From Kumtagia sp963820075 (GTDB lineage: Bacteria; Pseudomonadota; Alphaproteobacteria; Rhizobiales; Rhizobiaceae), in contig CAWFYS010000010.1 of NCBI GenBank assembly GCA_963820075.1, positions 113,646 through 177,645 on the forward strand: a DNA stretch of 64,000 nucleotides, read 5' to 3'. This document shows, piece by piece, positions 28,871-35,790 of this stretch. Below the pieces are notes generated by a model, which saw only the letters and a list, made by a program, of their open reading frames with translations, did no database searches and was not told where the DNA came from. The position numbers were made by a program, and so were the translations under genes. The stretch's first letter is position 1; every line of letters starts with the position of its first letter.

Positions 28871-28971
28871 AAGCAGACTGCGTGGCTCGCCCACGCTTTG
28901 CCTGCTTAGCCTCTTGTTTTGTCGCAGGTTTCTTTCGGAAAACCGTGAGACATTTTTCCGGAACCTGCTTA
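28871..28971. repeat. ~100-bp dispersed repeat, copy A
   Basis: This segment is nearly identical, in reverse orientation, to 33675-33780 (about 90 percent by eye). It contains internal palindromes such as GCGTGGCTCGCCCACGC. Its right end supplies the TAA stop of the small minus-strand gene at 28969. It sits between two converging signals and may act as a transcription terminator. Confidence 0.8.
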
Positions 28972-29151
28972 GTCGCTGTCGGTGTTGCTGCCGCCGGCAT
29001 CGTCGGCCGCCGGCGCGTCAATATGCTCGCCCCAGGTCGCGACGCCTGCCCATACGCCCATCGCCAGCAGGAGCCCGACGATGAGAACGATAAGAACCGG
29101 ACGGCCCAATCCTCCCTGTCGAGCTTTGTCGGTCGGTACGATTTTTTGCAT
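28969..29151 (-). CDS. small membrane protein, 60 aa
   Basis: A 60-residue protein from the ATG at 29151, preceded by GCGGAGACG. A basic N-terminus is followed by one membrane segment (RPVLIVLIVGLLLAMGVWAG) and an acidic, Ser/Asn-rich tail, giving a likely N-in, C-out topology. A GGAAC-N19-TT stretch about 50 bases upstream suggests stress control. Its stop codon lies inside the dispersed repeat. Function unknown. Confidence 0.7.
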   Translation of the reverse strand: MQKIVPTDKARQGGLGRPVLIVLIVGLLLAMGVWAGVATWGEHIDAPAADDAGGSNTDSD

Positions 29152-29199
29152 CGATCGTCTCCGCTTTGCGCCTGCGACTGCGGCAGGTCTCGCCTCGAC

Positions 29200-29225
29200 A
29201 ATGTCCGAACCGGCGCTCGGGTTCC
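29200..29225 (-). promoter_or_regulatory. possible EcfG-type promoter (degenerate -10)
   Basis: GGAAC at 29225-29221 on the minus strand is followed after 19 bases by TT (CATT rather than CGTT). It fits the looser GGAAC-N18/19-TT pattern reported for rhizobial RpoE2 and lies ~50 bases upstream of the 60-aa membrane gene. Confidence 0.45.
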
Positions 29226-29290
29226 GTACTTCCCTGCCTGCGGCCGTAGCAGCCACGCAAGGTAGGCTCAGGGGTGGAACCGGCCAGCCC

Positions 29291-29743
29291 TTAAGGCAAG
29301 TCGGTTCGGTCGGCAGGATCGGATTTGCTGTTTTCCCGATAGATCGCATTGGCAAGCAGGGCGACAGCCGGCGCGAGCAATATTGCGGCGCCCAGTCTGC
29401 CCCTCAGCAGCGCCGGCGCCACCGCGACGCCTGCCGCTATCGCGGCCCTGGTGAAATCGCTGTTGCGCTGCCGCCTCCGCGCCTTGGCGCGGGTGCGCGA
29501 TGTCAGTTCGTGGATTATTGCGATCAGAAGCGCCAGCATCAGGAACGCGAAGCCGATCCCCAGACACGCTTCGATGGCACCGTATTGCCGGGCAATCCAG
29601 ATTGTAGCGGCAACCAGCAGGAAGATCGCGCCCAACGACGCCGCCAGTCCGGCAAGGCCATAAGCGATCGCCGCGCGGCGCATGCGGCGCAGCGCGGCCA
29701 AAGTTTCCCCAGTTGCCAGGCCGGCAATCAACGAGGCGAGCAT
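29291..29743 (-). CDS. YqjE-like / phage-holin-superfamily membrane protein
   Basis: A 150-residue membrane protein. Two strong segments, IAYGLAGLAASLGAIFLLVA and ACLGIGFAFLMLALLIAII, are separated by a short loop and followed by a basic cytoplasmic stretch (SRTRAKARRRQRN). A weaker hydrophobic C-terminal part follows. The organisation matches small membrane proteins encoded next to DUF883/ElaB genes. It starts 12 bases after the DUF883 gene, forming a two-gene operon under an EcfG-type promoter. Confidence 0.75.
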   Translation of the reverse strand: MLASLIAGLATGETLAALRRMRRAAIAYGLAGLAASLGAIFLLVAATIWIARQYGAIEACLGIGFAFLMLALLIAIIHELTSRTRAKARRRQRNSDFTRAAIAAGVAVAPALLRGRLGAAILLAPAVALLANAIYRENSKSDPADRTDLP

Positions 29744-29755
29744 CTTTCGGACCGG

Positions 29756-30100
29756 CTAGCGGCGGGAAAGAAGGGCGAGAAAATATCCTATGCCTGCAGC
29801 AATCGCGAGCGCCGTAATGGGCTTTTCCCTCACCCTGGCGGTAAGTTGATCCTCCATGTCACGGGCGTTGCTCTTAATCCCCTCGATCGCGGCCTCCCCC
29901 TGAACCCGTAGCTGCTCCACCCCCTCGGTGGCCGCACGGCGCGCCGCGCCATAGGAATGCTGGCCGGTCTTGGCGATCTGCTCCTTCAGCGCTGCAATAT
30001 CTGCTCGCAACTGACTGATATCCGCCTCCAGATCAGGCTGGGTGTCGGACTGCCCGGCTTCAATGTCGGACTTGGCGGTCTTTCCGGTGGCGGCTGCCAT
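29756..30100 (-). CDS. DUF883 (ElaB/YqjD) family protein
   Basis: A 114-residue protein with a coiled-coil middle (DISQLRADIAALKEQIAKTG) and one C-terminal membrane segment with the DUF883 signature REKPITALAIAAGIGYFLAL. E. coli relatives ElaB and YqjD are inner-membrane, ribosome-binding proteins made in stationary phase under RpoS. Here the gene carries an EcfG-type promoter 30 bases upstream, the alphaproteobacterial equivalent of such control. Confidence 0.9.
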   Translation of the reverse strand: MAAATGKTAKSDIEAGQSDTQPDLEADISQLRADIAALKEQIAKTGQHSYGAARRAATEGVEQLRVQGEAAIEGIKSNARDMEDQLTARVREKPITALAIAAGIGYFLALLSRR

Positions 30101-30129
30101 GGCTTACTCCGTTGAATTGATCGGGGGGA

Positions 30130-30154
30130 AACGCTCAGGCGGGAGGCTTGTTCC
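30130..30154 (-). promoter_or_regulatory. EcfG-type promoter for the DUF883 operon
   Basis: On the minus strand GGAAC (30154-30150), a 16-base spacer and CGTT (30133-30130). It ends 30 bases upstream of the DUF883 start codon. Confidence 0.8.
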
Positions 30155-30240
30155 GATGTTCGCGACAAAACTCGCGCGATCGCGCATTTCGGACGGAGTT
30201 CTAGAGCATCGCGGCGGGAAGTGGAACCCGGTGTTCGGCA

Positions 30241-30306
30241 AAAGCGGTGCGGAAACAAAAAGTTAAAGCAAACCGACCGATACCGGAACCGGCAGTTTTG
30301 CCTTAG
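30241..30306. repeat. dispersed palindromic intergenic element, copy 2
   Basis: Contains GTGCGGAAACAAAAAGTTAA and CCGATACCGGAACCGGCAG, closely resembling the element at 10521-10580 and partly that at 37621-37670. It lies between the DUF883 and Crp/Fnr genes. Confidence 0.55.
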
Positions 30307-30354
30307 GCGCGTATAATCACGGACGAGACGCGTCGTGCCGATGTTTCGCGGCGG

Positions 30355-31116
30355 TCAAATCAGCGGGCGCGGCGTGTCCGAAAGCCCTTCCCATCGCGCT
30401 ACCTTCATCAGACCTTCCAAATCCTTCACGTGGCAACCGCCGTCGCGCCAGTTCACGAGCTTGCGGTCGACCAATTTGCGCAGCGTCTTGTTGGTGTGCA
30501 CCAGGGAGAGACCAAGCGTGTCGGCGATATGCTGCTGCGTTATGGGGAACTGCATGGCGTCCCCCCCAATGAGGCCCGCGCCGCGCCCCCTGCTTGCTAT
30601 GAAGGCGAGGAGATAGGCCGCCCGCTCGATCGCGTTGCGCCGGCCGAGACTAAGCAGGGCCTCGTCCAATATCTGCTCCTCCCTGGCCGCGATCCATGTC
30701 ATGTCGAAGGCAAGGCCCGGATGATTGCGGTAAAGCTCGTACAGCTTATCGCGCTCGAAAACGCACAACAGCATCGGCGACAGCGCCTCGATCGAATGCT
30801 GCATCTCCCCGATCAGGCTGCCCTGCAAACCGGCGAGGTCACCCGGCACCAGATAGTTCAGGATCTGCCGCCGCCCGTCATGGAGCAGCTTGTAGCGAAA
30901 CGCCCATCCTGAAAGCACGGTGAAGAGATGCGCGCTGTGGTGCCCTTCCAGGACCAGGGTCGCACCTTTGTCGACCGCAAGTTCGCCGCGCTTGAACCGG
31001 CTGACGAAGGCCAGTTCCTCCTTCTCGAAGTCGCGGAAAGCCTTCCGGCGCCGCAAAGGGCACTCTTCGCAGGGGATGCTTCTCCCCGATTGAGCCTTCA
31101 ACTTCTGATCCGACAA
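30355..31116 (-). CDS. Crp/Fnr-family transcription regulator
   Basis: A 253-residue regulator. The N-terminal CEECPLRRRKAF segment carries two close cysteines, reminiscent of but not identical to FNR cluster ligands. The cyclic-nucleotide-like beta-roll spans about residues 40-140, and the C-terminal winged helix contains PITQQHIADTLGLSLVHTNK as the recognition region. Regulators of this kind are common beside rhizobial stress loci. It is divergent from the response-regulator gene at 31249, sharing a 130-base intergenic region that could be its own target. Confidence 0.9.
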   Translation of the reverse strand: MSDQKLKAQSGRSIPCEECPLRRRKAFRDFEKEELAFVSRFKRGELAVDKGATLVLEGHHSAHLFTVLSGWAFRYKLLHDGRRQILNYLVPGDLAGLQGSLIGEMQHSIEALSPMLLCVFERDKLYELYRNHPGLAFDMTWIAAREEQILDEALLSLGRRNAIERAAYLLAFIASRGRGAGLIGGDAMQFPITQQHIADTLGLSLVHTNKTLRKLVDRKLVNWRDGGCHVKDLEGLMKVARWEGLSDTPRPLI

Positions 31117-31248
31117 ACAACCCTCCGAGGCGCGGCATGTTTGCTATAAGGATGGCGGCTTCGCTGCGGTTCCGCGATTACATTCCGGCAATGTCTTTTT
31201 TTAAAGACAAACCGTCCCGCAATCCGGCAAAGGGTCCTCGAATTCGGA

Positions 31249-31629
31249 GTGACCACCGTGGCGGACAAACTGGACGGACTGCGTATCCTGGTTCTTGAAG
31301 ATGAATTCTTGATTGCGATGGACGTCGAGCAAATCTGCCGGGACTATGGCGCGTCCGACGTGATCATCGCGCGCACGATCGAGGAGGCCGAGGCCGCGCT
31401 CGACGGCGCCGCATTCGACGCCGCGATTTTCGACCTGATGCTGAACCAGAAATCGACGCTCGGGCTCGCCGCTCGGCTTAGTGAGCAGGCCGTGCCCTTC
31501 ATCTTCGCATCCGGATATGATGGTTTTGGCGAAAGCTCCAACCCGTTTCCCGACGTGAAACTCGTCGGCAAGCCCTATTCAGATGTCGAGATCGTCGGGG
31601 CGCTTGCCGCGGCCTGCGGCCGCCGCTGA
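31249..31629 (+). CDS. single-domain response regulator
   Basis: A 126-residue stand-alone receiver domain. The acidic pair is in VLEDEF, the phosphoacceptor is Asp62 in AAIFDLMLNQ, and the conserved Lys is in LVGKPYSD. The PFIFASGYDGF stretch resembles the FATGUY motif of single-domain regulators that act in the alphaproteobacterial general stress response. The start is GTG at 31249 or GTG at 31258; GGAG precedes the second. It ends 29 bases from the convergent ecfG gene. It may shuttle phosphate to or from PhyR, an inference from family and location. Confidence 0.85.
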   Translation: MTTVADKLDGLRILVLEDEFLIAMDVEQICRDYGASDVIIARTIEEAEAALDGAAFDAAIFDLMLNQKSTLGLAARLSEQAVPFIFASGYDGFGESSNPFPDVKLVGKPYSDVEIVGALAAACGRR

Positions 31630-31657
31630 AAGAGGAAGCGGCGCGGCTGGATGCGCC

Positions 31658-32206
31658 TTAAGCCGCGTTCGAGCCCAGGACCTGGTTGGAGATCGCGTCC
31701 GGTCCGTAGTCATCCTCGCCGGTTATCTGCAATATTTCCTGCAGGCGCGTTCGCGCGCGGCTGACCCGGCTCTTGATGGTGCCGACGGCGCAATTGCAGA
31801 TCACCGCCGCCTCCTCGTAGGAAAATCCGGAGGCGCCGATCAGGACGACAGCCTCACGCTGATCCTCGGGCAACTTTTCAAGCGCATTGCGGAAATCCGC
31901 CAGATCGAGCTTGCCGTGCTGACTGGGATGTACGGCAAGGCGCTCCGTCATGATGCCATCGGAATCCTGCACCTCGCGTCCGCGCTTGCGCATCTGTGAA
32001 TAAAACTCGTTGCGCAGGATCGTGAACAGCCATGCCTTCAGATTTGTGCCCATCTGAAAGCTGTCATGCTTGTCCCAGGCCTTTACGAGCGTCTCCTGCA
32101 CAAGGTCGTCCGCCTTGTCCGGATTCTGGGTGAGAGACACGGCAAAAGCCCTGAGGCTGGGAATGGCTGCCAGCAAATCCCCTTTGAACTTTGCTGTGAC
32201 GGCCAT
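31658..32206 (-). CDS. ecfG: ECF sigma factor EcfG (general stress sigma factor)
   Basis: A 182-residue ECF sigma factor. Region 2 contains ADDLVQETLVKAWDKHDSFQ and NLKAWLFTILRNEFYSQMRK. Region 4 contains LPEDQREAVVLIGASGFSYE and CAVGTIKSRVSRARTRL. It belongs to the EcfG (ECF15) group, which directs the general stress response in alphaproteobacteria and is held by NepR. It follows nepR by three bases and is transcribed from an EcfG-type promoter upstream of nepR, implying positive autoregulation. Confidence 0.95.
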   Translation of the reverse strand: MAVTAKFKGDLLAAIPSLRAFAVSLTQNPDKADDLVQETLVKAWDKHDSFQMGTNLKAWLFTILRNEFYSQMRKRGREVQDSDGIMTERLAVHPSQHGKLDLADFRNALEKLPEDQREAVVLIGASGFSYEEAAVICNCAVGTIKSRVSRARTRLQEILQITGEDDYGPDAISNQVLGSNAA

Positions 32207-32209
32207 CGG

Positions 32210-32404
32210 TCAGCCCTTTTTGCGCGCCGATTCGGCCGCCTCGAGTTCGCTCAGCAACTCAGCGAACCGATCCGGCACGTCGCTCGACACCAAGCCGTCA
32301 TAATATTGCTTGAGTTTCCGACCGATTTCAGAGTTTGGCCCGAGCAGGTCTTCCGACCGCTTTGCCGGCGGCTTTGCTCCACTGTGAGCTAGGCTGTCCT
32401 TCAT
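32210..32404 (-). CDS. nepR: anti-sigma factor NepR
   Basis: A 64-residue protein from the ATG at 32404 (GGTGGAG upstream; a GTG at 32413 is the alternative). The two NepR helices are visible in EIGRKLKQYYDGLVSSDVPD and RFAELLSELEAAE. NepR binds EcfG and blocks it until phosphorylated PhyR takes NepR away. Its position between phyR (divergent) and ecfG is the canonical layout. Confidence 0.94.
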   Translation of the reverse strand: MKDSLAHSGAKPPAKRSEDLLGPNSEIGRKLKQYYDGLVSSDVPDRFAELLSELEAAESARKKG

Positions 32405-32516
32405 GAACTCCACCGTATTGACTTCTTTCCACGAAACGGAAAGCCTTGCCTTACGCTTATAGCTTCAACGCGCAAATACCAACCGCAGGCCTGCAAACGC
32501 GCAACTTAGACCTCCA

Positions 32517-32541
32517 AACGCACGATGCCGAACAAGGTTCC
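32517..32541 (-). promoter_or_regulatory. EcfG-type promoter for nepR-ecfG
   Basis: On the minus strand GGAAC (32541-32537), a 16-base spacer and CGTT (32520-32517), about 110 bases upstream of nepR. It provides autoregulation of the sigma factor operon. Confidence 0.85.
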
Positions 32542-32549
32542 CCTTTGGC

Positions 32550-32574
32550 GGAACTTTTTCCGGCAATCGCCGTT
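32550..32574 (+). promoter_or_regulatory. EcfG-type promoter for phyR
   Basis: GGAAC (32550-32554), a 16-base spacer and CGTT (32571-32574), 48 bases before the phyR start. It lies back to back with the nepR promoter, separated by only eight bases. Confidence 0.87.
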
Positions 32575-32621
32575 GACCTACCTGTCTATTGTCACCGTCA
32601 AGCAGTTAATGAGGGATTTCC

Positions 32622-33416
32622 ATGAGCTTGTCTGCAAGCATTGCCCCCCACCTTCCCTATCTTCGTCGCTTTTCCAGGGCCGTTTCCGGCTCTCAGCAGA
32701 GCGGCGACGCCTTGGTGGCCGCCATGCTGGAGGCGATCGTCGCCGACATCGACGTGTTTCCCCAGGCTTCGAACGCACGCGTCAGCCTCTACAAGGTGTT
32801 CGCGAGACTGTTCACCTCGGTTGTCATTCGCGTACCTGAAGAACAGTCGGGCCCGGCGTGGGAGCGCAAAGCCGCCGCGAATCTCACGGCCATATCGCCA
32901 CAGGCAAGGCAGGCGTTCCTGCTGGTCGCCGTCGAGGGCTTCAGCGATGAAGAGGCGGCCGAGATTCTGGACGTCGACGTTCCGCAGTTCAGCCGGCTGC
33001 TGGCTCAGGCGAGCGCGGAGATATCGCGGCAGGTTGCGACCGACGTGCTCATCATCGAAGATGAACCGCTGATTGCAATGGATATAGAGCAGATGGTCGA
33101 AAGCCTGGGGCATCGCGTGGTCGGCATAGCGCGCACCCACGCGGAAGCGAGGACGCTTTTCGACCGGACCCGTCCGAAGATGATTCTGGCCGATATCCAG
33201 CTTGCCGACGGGACATCGGGGATAGACGCGGTGAACGACATTCTTACCACGGCGTCCGTGCCCGTGATCTTCATAACCGCCTTTCCGGAACGGCTGCTCA
33301 CGGGCGAACGGCCTGAACCGGCTTTCCTCGTTACAAAGCCATTCAGTCCCGAAATGGTAAAGGCGCTGATCAGCCAGGCCCTGTTCTTCGACAGGCAGGC
33401 CAAGGCGGCGGCCTGA
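32622..33416 (+). CDS. phyR: response regulator PhyR (anti-anti-sigma factor)
   Basis: A 264-residue protein with a sigma-like output domain at the N-terminus (residues ~1-130, with region-4-like LLVAVEGFSDEEAAEILDVD). The receiver domain is at the C-terminus (~141-262): acidic residues in IIEDEPL, phosphoacceptor Asp191 in ILADIQLADG, and the Lys in VTKPFSPE. This inverted order is diagnostic of PhyR. When phosphorylated, the sigma-like part binds NepR and frees EcfG. Divergent from nepR-ecfG with its own EcfG-type promoter, so it is part of a positive loop. Confidence 0.96.
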   Translation: MSLSASIAPHLPYLRRFSRAVSGSQQSGDALVAAMLEAIVADIDVFPQASNARVSLYKVFARLFTSVVIRVPEEQSGPAWERKAAANLTAISPQARQAFLLVAVEGFSDEEAAEILDVDVPQFSRLLAQASAEISRQVATDVLIIEDEPLIAMDIEQMVESLGHRVVGIARTHAEARTLFDRTRPKMILADIQLADGTSGIDAVNDILTTASVPVIFITAFPERLLTGERPEPAFLVTKPFSPEMVKALISQALFFDRQAKAAA

Positions 33417-33459
33417 TTCTGAAATATCCTTCGGCAAATGCCGCCGCGCCGCTTTATCG

Positions 33460-33484
33460 GGAACCTTGGCGCGGGGCGAGCGTT
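33460..33484 (+). promoter_or_regulatory. EcfG-type promoter for the DUF1328 gene
   Basis: GGAAC (33460-33464), a 16-base spacer and CGTT (33481-33484), 28 bases upstream of the start at 33513. Confidence 0.85.
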
Positions 33485-33512
33485 TAGTTTTGCAAATTTA
33501 GGAGATGAAACA

Positions 33513-33677
33513 ATGCTCTACTGGGCTCTTGTGTTTCTTGTCGTCGCTATTATCGCCGGGGCGCTTGGCTTTGGCGGAATAGCAGGAACGTCCGCCGGAA
33601 TTGCACAGATCCTGTTTTTTGTCTTTCTGGCATTCCTGGTCATTTCGCTGATAGCGGGCCTTATCCGGCGCGCCTAA
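33513..33677 (+). CDS. DUF1328 small membrane protein, 54 aa
   Basis: A 54-residue protein with two membrane segments and the DUF1328 pattern (MLYWALVFLVVAIIAGALGF then GIAGTSAGIAQILFFVFLAF). The ATG at 33513 follows TTAGGAGATG; the longer frame from 33438 has no support. Relatives such as YtjA are small stress-associated membrane proteins of unknown function. An EcfG-type promoter lies directly upstream. The stop codon is the first base triplet of a dispersed repeat. Confidence 0.9.
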   Translation: MLYWALVFLVVAIIAGALGFGGIAGTSAGIAQILFFVFLAFLVISLIAGLIRRA

Positions 33678-33780
33678 AGCAGGTTCCGCAAAAGTGTGTC
33701 ACGGTTTTCCGACAGAAACCTGCGACAAAACAAGAGGCTAAGCAGGCGAAGCGTGGGCGAAGCCACGCAAGTCTGCTTAG
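33675..33780. repeat. ~105-bp dispersed repeat, copy B (inverted to copy A)
   Basis: Reverse-complement copy of 28871-28971 with about 90 percent identity by eye. It begins at the stop codon of the DUF1328 gene, just as copy A ends at the stop of another small membrane gene. Internal palindromes suggest a terminator-like role. The rest of the interval to 34016 holds nothing else I can support. Confidence 0.8.
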
Positions 33781-34016
33781 GCCCCACCAGAGAAACTGGA
33801 GGCCGCTTTCCCTCAAACGGTTTCCAGCCACCGCCGGGCCCCGCTCTCCCAAGCAGCGTGGTCCGGCGGAACCACCAGAAAAGCGCAAGAGTCCAGGCCT
33901 GCGAGGCGAAATGCGACCAGCGAGCCTGCCCGGAGATTGGATGGTAGCGGGGCAGATCGGGGATAGGTGATGGGAAAAGGTACTGATCGTCCCCGCCTGA
34001 CCGCCACCGCAGCCTG

Positions 34017-34958
34017 ATGACGGCTCTGACCAACGCGGGTATCTTTGTTGTATATTTTCAGCCAGATCTGCGTGTCGTTTGGGCTGAGAATGTTCCGAGG
34101 GCATGGTCCACGGTCTCGATCCAGGACCGCTTCGTCTCCGACTTCGTACCCCCCGATGTGGCCGATGAACTGTCACGGGTCAAACAGGACCTCGTCGGTT
34201 CCGGGCTTTCACGCGCACTGGAAATTTGCCTGCCTATGGACGGACCACGCTGGTTTTCCGTCTGGATGGACTCCGACCGGTCAGCGGCCGGCAGGATTCT
34301 CGGCATCGTCATGACCGCCGTCGACATCACCGAGCAGAAGCGTCGCGAGCAGGCGTTGCGAGCGCTTTTGCGGGAGGTTGCTCACCGCTCCAAGAATCTC
34401 CTGGCGATCATCCAGAGCATTGCCACCCAGACCGGGCGCTACTCCGAAACGGTCGACGACTTCCTTTCGCGTTTCCGAGGGCGGCTCCAATCGCTGGCAT
34501 CGACCCAGGATCTCGTGACGTCGTCGGACTGGCGGGGTGCCGCGCTCCAGGATCTCGTTCTGGAACAGGTTGCCCGCTATACCGCCGACCCGCAGGTCGG
34601 CATTCACCTGGAAGGCGAGAAACCCTATCTCAACCCCAACGCTTCCCTTCACATCGGCCTGGCCCTGCACGAACTTGCCGTCAATTCGGTGAGCTACGGG
34701 GCGCTGGCTCACCCGGACGGCTATGTCACGGTAGCAGCGCGCAAAGTCGAGGCACCCGCCGGCGCGACTCTTCTGCTGATCTGGACGGAAGCAATCAGCA
34801 TCGCCGACCAGGCAATCGGGCGAAAACGATTCGGCAGTGTCGCCCTGGAGCGCGTCGTGCCGGCCGCCCTCAACGGCTCGTCGACGCTGGAACTGACCAG
34901 CGATCGCCTGACCTATTCCCTGCTCGTGCCAAAGGAGAGTTTCCAGGCGGAGCTGTGA
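34017..34958 (+). CDS. PAS-domain sensor histidine kinase, HWE/HisKA_2 type
   Basis: A 313-residue soluble kinase. An N-terminal PAS-like domain (residues ~1-105) ends in IVMTAVDITEQKRREQALR. The phosphoacceptor His123 is in LLREVAHRSKNLLAIIQSIA, and the ATPase domain has LHIGLALHELAVNSVSYGAL. HWE/HisKA_2 kinases are the usual partners of PhyR, and this one is encoded 600 bases downstream of phyR. With no membrane segment it would sense a cytoplasmic cue. The ATG at 34017 has only a weak ribosome binding site. Confidence 0.88.
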   Translation: MTALTNAGIFVVYFQPDLRVVWAENVPRAWSTVSIQDRFVSDFVPPDVADELSRVKQDLVGSGLSRALEICLPMDGPRWFSVWMDSDRSAAGRILGIVMTAVDITEQKRREQALRALLREVAHRSKNLLAIIQSIATQTGRYSETVDDFLSRFRGRLQSLASTQDLVTSSDWRGAALQDLVLEQVARYTADPQVGIHLEGEKPYLNPNASLHIGLALHELAVNSVSYGALAHPDGYVTVAARKVEAPAGATLLLIWTEAISIADQAIGRKRFGSVALERVVPAALNGSSTLELTSDRLTYSLLVPKESFQAEL

Positions 34959-35033
34959 AACCCCTCGCCGCCGGTTGGCGCTTCGCCGCGCGGCATTTTG
35001 TGGCGGCGCCGGACATCAAATGTTCGTCATTTG

Positions 35034-35059
35034 GGAACCCCGAAACATTTCCGCGCGTT
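35034..35059 (+). promoter_or_regulatory. EcfG-type promoter for the 108-aa protein gene
   Basis: GGAAC (35034-35038), a 17-base spacer and CGTT (35056-35059), 29 bases before the start at 35089. Confidence 0.8.
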
Positions 35060-35088
35060 TTCCGTTTATTGGTGGAGAGGATTTCCCC

Positions 35089-35415
35089 ATGGAACACATT
35101 GCGGCTGTTCTTCTGATCATTGGTTGTTCTGGAGACCTGAAAGACTGCAGCGAACTGCCGGTCGACATAGCCATTTACGAAACCTACGAGGAATGTGAGG
35201 CCGACCTCCATCCGACCATCAACTGGTTCTCGGGCTCGCGCGAAAAAATCTTCGGCCAGTGCGTGTATGTCGACCCGGCCATGGAGGAAGAGGACGCCGA
35301 GTTGGTCTGGGACATCGGAAAGGACGGGAAACTCCACGCTTCGGTGGAGGCGGCACAGCCCCCGGCCGCGAAAAACGTAGACCGCTCAGCGAAAACCGCC
35401 AGTGTGCGCCAGTAA
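35089..35415 (+). CDS. hypothetical protein, 108 aa
   Basis: A 108-residue protein from the ATG at 35089, which follows GGAGAGG. The N-terminus (MEHIAAVLLIIGCSGDLKDC) is short and hydrophobic. Several cysteines and an acidic middle (DPAMEEEDAELVWDIGKDGK) follow. It may be a small exported or membrane-associated protein. I do not recognise the family. Its EcfG-type promoter places it in the stress regulon. Confidence 0.7.
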   Translation: MEHIAAVLLIIGCSGDLKDCSELPVDIAIYETYEECEADLHPTINWFSGSREKIFGQCVYVDPAMEEEDAELVWDIGKDGKLHASVEAAQPPAAKNVDRSAKTASVRQ

Positions 35416-35545
35416 GATTGAGTTCGACAGTTAAGATTGGGTTCGCCAGTAAGATTGCCAGCGTTTGCCGATAATGCGGTGCTAGTCGAGGCGACGCCGA
35501 ACATGCTACCTTTTTCGTCGTGGGTTACAGCATGTGAGGGTTTCC

Positions 35546-35770
35546 ATGAGGAAGGCGATTGTCGCGCTTGCCACTATCGTGACGCTGATCGGATGCACGA
35601 CCCCGCCGCCGCCGCCCCCCGCGCCGGACCCCGCGGCGGCTGCCGCCGCGGCCGCAGCCGCGGTCGGTGGCGCGGCCACCGCCACTTCGACGCAGGTGGG
35701 ACCGGCGTCGCGGCCGGGGTGGTGTACCTACCGCAATACAAACGGAGTCCTCTACAAATCGCGCTGTTGA
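35546..35770 (+). CDS. small putative lipoprotein, 74 aa
   Basis: A 74-residue protein. The leader MRKAIVALATIVTLIGCTTP ends in a lipobox-like LIGC, so the mature protein would be lipid-modified at Cys. A low-complexity Pro/Ala run follows, then a C-terminal part with GPASRPGWCTYRNTNGVLY and a final Cys. Similar small lipoproteins occur in rhizobia with unknown role. It is convergent with the CHASE kinase gene, 20 bases away. Confidence 0.7.
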   Translation: MRKAIVALATIVTLIGCTTPPPPPPAPDPAAAAAAAAAAVGGAATATSTQVGPASRPGWCTYRNTNGVLYKSRC

Positions 35771-35790
35771 GGGGATTGATACTGACCGGC

